Part shown: positions 33,736 through 39,344 of the stretch, piece by piece
How the letters are laid out: every line of letters starts with the position of its first letter
Position numbering within the stretch: the first letter of the stretch is position 1
Assembly: GCA_020341755.1 (NCBI GenBank)
Contig: CP070834.1
Span: 2,271,431 to 2,310,774 of the forward strand
Direction: 5' to 3'
DNA: 39,344 bases
From: Caldifarciminota bacterium
GTDB lineage: Bacteria; Hydrothermota; Tepidihabitantia; SM23-42
Notes under the pieces: model-generated
Database searches by the model: none
What the model was told of the DNA's origin: nothing
What the model saw: the letters and a program-made list of their open reading frames with translations, nothing else
Translations under genes and position numbers: made by a program

Positions 33736-35637
33736 TCATTTTACTTTTTTTAAATTTTTTATAATTACTTCTACCAGTGAACCGGTATCGAGCCCGTGTT
33801 TTTCATAAAGAATTTCGTGTTGATCCGATCCACCATACTGCTGTATGCCCATCTTCACTATTTTTACGGACAGATTTTGCTCTCCGATGATCTGAGCAAC
33901 GACGTTTCCCAGACCAGAGGTGACGATGTGATCCTCATAGGTAATGATCAATCCTGTCTTGGCGGCTTTTTTAATGATACCAGGATCAAGGTGCAGAGGC
34001 GCGGTTACGTTGTAAATGCGGGCGCGGACTCCTTTCTGCTTCAGCTGATCATGCGCATGTACGGCCATATGCACCATCGAACCCATGGTCAGCACGGCAC
34101 AGTCTGAGCCTTTCCTGACCACATCGGCAGCTCCATATGAGTATGAATAGTCTTTTCCGTACATGACCTCCCCGCTTTCTTTCGTGAGCGGCGGCAGTTT
34201 CGTTCTCGTTAATGCCAGGACATGGTTACCCGCCTGGTTGATAAAGAATCTCGTCATGTGGTCTGCCTGGTTCGGATCGGCAGGGATAAGCAATCGATAC
34301 CCGGGCAGATTTCGCAAGAGACCAATATAATCGATACAGTGATGGGTCTTGCCGTCCGGACCTACATTGTACCCGAGATGGGTCGCTACAATTTTCAGAT
34401 TCACATGGTTAATATCATTGAGCCGCAATTGATTATAGACTTCATCGATCGAGAATACACCAAAATCCGCCCAGATAACTATCGGTCCACTTATTGAAAG
34501 CATCCCGGCGATCGTCGCCGTCGTATGCTCGCTGACACCTGCTTCAAAGAAACAGTCCGGGCGGACCTTTAAGAACGGTGATACGCGCACCGAATCGGCA
34601 AGATCGCAGTCGAAAACGACAATACTGCCGTTTGGATTCAAACGAGCAATCTCTGCCAGGGCATTCCCGAATGCGGCTCGCGGATGAGTGGTATCAGTAT
34701 AGATCTTGGGCCTTCCTGTCTTGAGTGTTGGAACGGCTGTTCGATCACGCTCGGGCATCGCGTATTTTCTCTTTGAACGCTGTTTGGTAAGTTCATCCAC
34801 ATCATCCTCGATATCCAATTCGGCAAGGGCGATTCTGCATTCATCTCGTGTCGCAGCCATCCCATGATAATCGGCTCGGTTCTCCATGAAGGACACTCCA
34901 CGCCCCATGACGGTATGAGCAATGATGGCGTAAGGGTGCCTGACATCGTGTAAGGCAGTCGTGAGCGTACTGATGAGCGCCCTGAAATCATGACCGGACA
35001 CCTCCAGGACCTTCCATCCATCAGCCAGATAATTATCCCGTATATTGACCGGCATGACATCGTCGGTTCGTCCGGATATCTGAAAATTGTTTTTATCGAT
35101 GACAACCGTGAGATTGTGCAGATCATATTTTCGCGCGAATCTCCGCGCTTCAGCCACCTGCCCTTTTGCTTGCTCCGCGTCGCTCATGATCACGAAGGTA
35201 TTGAATTTGTGTTTACCGACACGTGATGCGAGGGCACAACCGCAGCCCGCTGATAGCCCCTGTCCCAGGTTACCGGTCGTCCATTCAATGCCAGGAATGT
35301 GGCGTTCGACGTGACCTTCGTATGGACTGTCACTCCTTCTGAACCCGGTCAGGACATCCCTGATGTCACAATAGCCCAGGCGCGCCAGACACGCATACAC
35401 TCCCGGGGATGTGTGGCCATGGCTCACAATTACGCGGTCCCTCGCGGGCTCATCAACCGATGCTGGTGTAAGGTTTGCTATGGTGTACACCGTGAGGAAC
35501 AGGTCGATCGACGACAGTGACCCGGCCGGATGTCCCGAACCCGCAACCGTCGTCATCTTGATTATATCACCCCGACAGAGCCGCGAAAGCTCTTGCAGAT
35601 GATTGATTGTCTCCTTGATGTTCTCGATTGTCTTCAT
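33736..35637 (-). CDS. tkt: Transketolase, single-chain, with altered thiamine-diphosphate motif
   Basis: 633 residues; both halves are in one chain. GSGHPAGS with His36, SHGHTSPG and GNLGQGLSAGCG are standard for the diphosphate-binding half. The pyrimidine-binding half has GVSEHTTATIAG with the catalytic Glu. The usual GDGE core of the cofactor motif reads SDAEQAKGQ (152-160); the metal-binding Asp153 is kept, and the conserved Asn lies in VVIDKNNFQISG. The enzyme should exchange two-carbon units in the pentose phosphate pathway, but a related ketose-transferring activity cannot be excluded. The ATG overlaps the RNase G stop (ATGA). Confidence 0.9.
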   Translation of the reverse strand: MKTIENIKETINHLQELSRLCRGDIIKMTTVAGSGHPAGSLSSIDLFLTVYTIANLTPASVDEPARDRVIVSHGHTSPGVYACLARLGYCDIRDVLTGFRRSDSPYEGHVERHIPGIEWTTGNLGQGLSAGCGCALASRVGKHKFNTFVIMSDAEQAKGQVAEARRFARKYDLHNLTVVIDKNNFQISGRTDDVMPVNIRDNYLADGWKVLEVSGHDFRALISTLTTALHDVRHPYAIIAHTVMGRGVSFMENRADYHGMAATRDECRIALAELDIEDDVDELTKQRSKRKYAMPERDRTAVPTLKTGRPKIYTDTTHPRAAFGNALAEIARLNPNGSIVVFDCDLADSVRVSPFLKVRPDCFFEAGVSEHTTATIAGMLSISGPIVIWADFGVFSIDEVYNQLRLNDINHVNLKIVATHLGYNVGPDGKTHHCIDYIGLLRNLPGYRLLIPADPNQADHMTRFFINQAGNHVLALTRTKLPPLTKESGEVMYGKDYSYSYGAADVVRKGSDCAVLTMGSMVHMAVHAHDQLKQKGVRARIYNVTAPLHLDPGIIKKAAKTGLIITYEDHIVTSGLGNVVAQIIGEQNLSVKIVKMGIQQYGGSDQHEILYEKHGLDTGSLVEVIIKNLKKVK

Positions 35638-37109
35638 ACGACGACCACCTTGAAGTCACCATCACCGACTGCATAATCACCTTTTACCCGCACGATGAGA
35701 CTGTATCTCTTACCGAGTTTTGCCAGGGTATCGGCATGATGCAGGCTGAGAAAATCAGCGACCCGCGGTGATGTTCTCAATTCAACCATTTTTCCCTGAA
35801 TGCTGCTGCCATTGTTCAAGAACCACCGTTCGATATACCCGACGATACTCTCCCGCGATTGCACTCTGCCCTTCCCCTTGCAGAGCGGACATATTTCGCT
35901 CAGGGCATGCGTCACACTCACGCGCGACCGTTCGCGCGTGAACTCAAAGAGTCCGAATTCACTGATCGATCCTATTCGATACCGGGCGCGGTCATCCCGT
36001 ATCATGGATTTGAATTCGCGAACCATGCGTCTGATATTCTCTTTTTTCTCAAGATCGATAAGGTCAACGACTACTAACCCACCGATATCCCGCAGTCGTA
36101 ACTGCCGGGCGATTTCTCGCAGCGCTTCAAGGTTCGTTGAGAACGCCAACCTCTCAGCCTGTTTTTCCTTCGATGATTTGCCGGTATTCACGTCGATAGC
36201 GACAAATGCTTCGGTCTGATCAATGACGATATAACCACCGCTGCGAAGCCATATTTTCCGCTCCTGGATATCTTTAAGTTGTTCCTCGATATTGAACTTT
36301 TGGAAAATTGGTTGTGGGTCAGTGTAAAGCTTCACACGCGATCTCATCCGAGGAGATACGATACCGAGATAATTCAGTATCTTCCGGTATTCTTGTTCGG
36401 AATCAACATACATATTGCGGATTTCCCGATTAAACAGATCGCGCACGACTTTTATTACCGCATCCGGTTCGCGATACACTAGTGTCGGAGCCGGCTCTTT
36501 TGCTTGTGCAAGTCTCTGCTCCCAGTTCCGTTTTAACACCTCGACTTCTTTTTTTATTTCATCATGCTTTGCCCGGGCTGATGCTGTTCGAATGATCAAA
36601 CCCATACCTGTGGGTTTGATCTGCTTCCCGATCTTAAAAAGCTCTTCACGTTCACGCCGGTGGCGTATCTTACGAGAAACACCGATGTTCTTTGCATTAA
36701 TAAGTACCACGACATATCTCCCGGGTATCGATATATAGGATGTCACGCGCGGTCCCTTGATCCCATAGGAATCCTTGGTAACCTGCACGATGATCTCTTG
36801 GTCTTTTTTCAGTTTTATCTCTTCTGGCCGATATTCCTGTTCCAGTTCAACATCGCTCTCAAAGAGTTCGGCGAATTCCTCAAAAGGAATCTCGTTGAGC
36901 GGAAGAAATCCATTTCTATCAAGGCCGATGTTCACGAATGCGGCTTTGAGCCCGGACATAAGATTGAGTACCTTTGCTTTATATATATTACCGACCAGGC
37001 TGCTCTGTTCCGGTCTTTCAACATAGTATTCAAGGAGTAATCCCTCACTCAGTAACGCAATTCTCGTTTCGATGTTTGAATAACTTACAACAATGTCTTT
37101 TTTTCTCAC
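35634..37109 (-). CDS. rng: Ribonuclease G/E family endoribonuclease
   Basis: 491 residues, the length of RNase G and without the long RNase E tail. An S1-type RNA-binding domain (~35-125, LVGNIYKAKVLNLMSGLKAAFV) precedes the catalytic domain with the Mg-binding aspartates in AFVAIDVNTGK and GGLVVVDLIDL. The zinc-link cysteines follow in CPLCKGKG. It cuts single-stranded rRNA precursors and mRNAs. The GTG start overlaps the stop of the radical SAM gene (GTGA), with GGAGG upstream inside that gene. The radical SAM/rng pairing is seen in many bacteria. Confidence 0.95.
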   Translation of the reverse strand: MRKKDIVVSYSNIETRIALLSEGLLLEYYVERPEQSSLVGNIYKAKVLNLMSGLKAAFVNIGLDRNGFLPLNEIPFEEFAELFESDVELEQEYRPEEIKLKKDQEIIVQVTKDSYGIKGPRVTSYISIPGRYVVVLINAKNIGVSRKIRHRREREELFKIGKQIKPTGMGLIIRTASARAKHDEIKKEVEVLKRNWEQRLAQAKEPAPTLVYREPDAVIKVVRDLFNREIRNMYVDSEQEYRKILNYLGIVSPRMRSRVKLYTDPQPIFQKFNIEEQLKDIQERKIWLRSGGYIVIDQTEAFVAIDVNTGKSSKEKQAERLAFSTNLEALREIARQLRLRDIGGLVVVDLIDLEKKENIRRMVREFKSMIRDDRARYRIGSISEFGLFEFTRERSRVSVTHALSEICPLCKGKGRVQSRESIVGYIERWFLNNGSSIQGKMVELRTSPRVADFLSLHHADTLAKLGKRYSLIVRVKGDYAVGDGDFKVVVV

Positions 37110-39344
37110 GTTACCTCCATAGGCGTATATAGTATGCCCTCTTTTTTAATGAACATGGTCGTTCTTGTCGCCTTATATAACCTCGTTAATTCTACCGGCT
37201 TGTCCACAAGGTAGGAAAGGAGCTCATAGAGGTTCACCTTCCGGTTCCCGAATCGCAAACCACAGGTAAGGACATCGTTCTCATAGGACAAAGATTCTAG
37301 ACCCTCCTGTATATTTTTCATCCCCGATTTCGTATCCACATACGCTGCTCCCCCGGAAAAATCCATTGATTTTTGTATGGCATCCCGAGAGATCGATACT
37401 TCGTAAAATATAATGTTTATTGAACTTGAAAGTGAGGGAGCATTGGACGGAATCATTCGAACATCGAGGACTCGTATCCCCGGTGGGAACCGCGTGTTCA
37501 GGTCCACGGATATATTCCCGAAGTACTCGGCAGACAGGCTCATGTCGAAATAATCACCTTTCGCAATCTGTCCGACACTCTTTGGTGGACAGAACGAGAC
37601 CTTTGGCACTGGTGAAAAACCCTGGCTGAACTGTATTGGCAGATCGGAGCGTCTCAGCGCCCGGTATATACTCCGCGTGATATCAAGATGGGAAGCATAC
37701 CGGAAAGGTTCACCCACGCTGTATTTCACCCGGTACTTGATCGCAGCGGTTTGCTTACGGGGGTACCGCCCGTAACTCACATACTGCTCAGCCGGTTCAG
37801 GACGACGGATCATTGCGCCATCACATGCACCGCACTGTACGCAATGATCATAAAGACAATTTTCGGTGGTTACGCCATCACGTGCCCGCGTCAATTCCTG
37901 CTCGAGGAAGGCTTTTTTCACACCACTGTCAACGAGGTCCCATGGATACGGTTTTTCCCTATTCAGATACGATGAGGGATCAATGCCGACCAAGTTAAAT
38001 GCCTCCTGCCAGCGATTGTATTCGAAATATTCTCGCCATTCTTCGAACTTGCCTCCGTTTTTATACACGGACTCGATAACCGGGTAGATACTGCTATCGG
38101 CTTTCGAGAGTACCGCTTCGATATACGCAACTTCCGGAGATTGGTATTTGATTTCGATTCTCCGTCTTTTTATCCTGCGGATACGGTCGATTTTTCCTTG
38201 CAGTTCATCTATCGGACTGAATACCACTGATTCGAACGGCGTATGTGGCTTCGGTACGAAAGGACTCAGCGAAATTTTGACGCCACCTTTTGGATACGCC
38301 TTGAGTATGCGGCTGACGAGTGCATCGATCTCCGCAACATCACGATCTTCCTCAAAGGGAAGACCGATCATGAAATACAGTTTTACCTGTTTCCAGCCCA
38401 GACGATGGGCGGTCTGTATGGACGAAATGAGCCGGTCATTAGAAAATGACTTATTGAGCCTGCACCGCAGTTCTTCACTTGCCGTTTCGGGTGCGAACGT
38501 AAGCCCTGTTTTTTTTATTTCCTTCAACAGGATTCCGAGGTCCTCACTGAACAGTTCTCCACGCATCGCCGGCAAGGAAACATTGACCATTTTTCGTTTG
38601 AGTGTCTCATTCAGTTTTCGGATCGTGTTGAGTAGATCCGGATAATCGAGTATGGAGAAAGCAAGCAGAGAGATCTCTTCCCATCCGGTCTGTCTGATCC
38701 CCTTTTCCGCAGCATTAAGAATATCCTCTTCCAAACGTATCCTCATAGGACGGTTCACATAACCTGCCTGGCAAAAACGACATCCCCATGTGCAGCCCCG
38801 CATGACCTCGATCGATAATCGATCATGGGTTATATCACAGATCGGCAATAACGGAGGCATCGGCAGGGTTTTTTCATCCAGACACGATGTGATCTTCCTC
38901 TTAACCTGTATGTCCTTGCCATGCAGAGCAGGGACCCATACACCGTCAAGTCGTGCAATGGCATCGAGACGTGCATCTTTGTCCTCTTTTGGTATGTTTT
39001 TAAGTATATCACCTATCTCGAGTACCGCATCCTCACCATCACCAATAACGAATGCATCGAAGACTTCGGAAAGGGGGGCAGGATTCAGCACTGCCGGACC
39101 ACCTGCGATGAGGAGTGGATGGCGTTTGTCGCGCACCGTGCGCCTGAATGGTATCCCGGCGAGTTCCAGTACATAGAGAACCGTTGTATAACAGAGTTCT
39201 GTTTGTAGGGAAAAACCCAGGAGGTCATAGTTGCTTATCGGCTTTCCGGTTTCCAATCCGTATAATCCAATCCCCTCACGGATGAGACGTTCGCCAAAAT
39301 CGGGCCAGGGAGCGAATACCCGTTCACACTGAATGCCCTCGATA
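37106..39344 (-). CDS. TIGR03960-type radical SAM protein with C-terminal DUF2344, 5' truncated
   Basis: The frame stays open to the window edge, and the text before the TTG at 39256 still matches the family (FAPWPD region), so the true start lies beyond 39344. 745 residues are visible. A cobalamin-binding-like N-terminal part (LLIAGGPAVLNPAPLSEVFDAFVIGDGE) precedes the radical SAM motif C-x3-C-x2-C in MRGCTWGCRFCQAG. The C-terminal ~230 residues are DUF2344 (YRVKYSVGEPFRYASHLD, PIQFSQGFSPVPKVSF). It is followed by overlapping rng. The reaction of this family is not established; an RNA-related role is suggested by that context. Confidence 0.92.
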   Translation of the reverse strand, partial: IEGIQCERVFAPWPDFGERLIREGIGLYGLETGKPISNYDLLGFSLQTELCYTTVLYVLELAGIPFRRTVRDKRHPLLIAGGPAVLNPAPLSEVFDAFVIGDGEDAVLEIGDILKNIPKEDKDARLDAIARLDGVWVPALHGKDIQVKRKITSCLDEKTLPMPPLLPICDITHDRLSIEVMRGCTWGCRFCQAGYVNRPMRIRLEEDILNAAEKGIRQTGWEEISLLAFSILDYPDLLNTIRKLNETLKRKMVNVSLPAMRGELFSEDLGILLKEIKKTGLTFAPETASEELRCRLNKSFSNDRLISSIQTAHRLGWKQVKLYFMIGLPFEEDRDVAEIDALVSRILKAYPKGGVKISLSPFVPKPHTPFESVVFSPIDELQGKIDRIRRIKRRRIEIKYQSPEVAYIEAVLSKADSSIYPVIESVYKNGGKFEEWREYFEYNRWQEAFNLVGIDPSSYLNREKPYPWDLVDSGVKKAFLEQELTRARDGVTTENCLYDHCVQCGACDGAMIRRPEPAEQYVSYGRYPRKQTAAIKYRVKYSVGEPFRYASHLDITRSIYRALRRSDLPIQFSQGFSPVPKVSFCPPKSVGQIAKGDYFDMSLSAEYFGNISVDLNTRFPPGIRVLDVRMIPSNAPSLSSSINIIFYEVSISRDAIQKSMDFSGGAAYVDTKSGMKNIQEGLESLSYENDVLTCGLRFGNRKVNLYELLSYLVDKPVELTRLYKATRTTMFIKKEGILYTPMEVT

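Overview
The window reads as a bacterial chromosome segment of roughly 50% GC with no phage, insertion sequence or CRISPR. Several features point to a Gram-negative lineage near the Fibrobacteres-Chlorobi-Bacteroidetes group, of the WOR-3/Stahlbacteria kind. They are a secreted protein with a type-IX-like C-terminal sorting domain, several proteins ending in FlgD-like Ig domains, two GWxTD-domain proteins, a PorV-like outer-membrane protein, a DUF2723 membrane protein and an ExbB/ExbD/TonB motor. This placement is inferred from gene content and no marker gene proves it.

Layout. 1-1866 (+): the end of a secreted Asp-box protein, then an orphan HAMP-type membrane protein. 1914-3925 (-): sucCD. 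4125-7384 (-): a diguanylate cyclase, hypD and a PflX-type radical SAM enzyme. 7459-8301 (+): an M55 aminopeptidase. 8326-10907 (-): two GWxTD proteins with a 37-codon ORF between them. 11027-14622 (+): a GH57 glucan-branching-type enzyme, pcm, tRNA-Pro(CGG), a TIGR00725 protein and apt. 14701-16260 (-): a membrane diguanylate cyclase. 16538-25061 (-): an eight-gene envelope operon. 25437-31589 (+): DUF2723 protein, PP-loop thiolase-like enzyme, HIT protein, purF and a small lipoprotein. 31649-39344 (-): TIGR03960 radical SAM protein, RNase G, transketolase, glutamate dehydrogenase and a membrane protein.

The most interesting block is the envelope operon. It encodes a surface protein, a PorV-like barrel, an 822-residue TPR protein, ExbB, two ExbD proteins, TonB and an OmpA-like protein. 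Only one ExbD keeps the membrane aspartate of the family; the other has cysteine there. The tonB frame is cut by one in-frame TAG at codon 70, although TAG is an ordinary stop in other genes here. The set looks like a proton-driven cell-envelope machine, possibly with an asymmetric ExbD pair.

A second theme is gene starts. Ten promoters fit TTGAC(A/T/C or close)-N16/17-TATAAT-like. In four cases (diguanylate cyclase, M55 peptidase, GH57 enzyme, pcm) the -10 box lies 5 to 9 bases before the start codon, so the mRNAs should be leaderless. Two of these are divergent and share a perfect palindrome that holds both -35 boxes.
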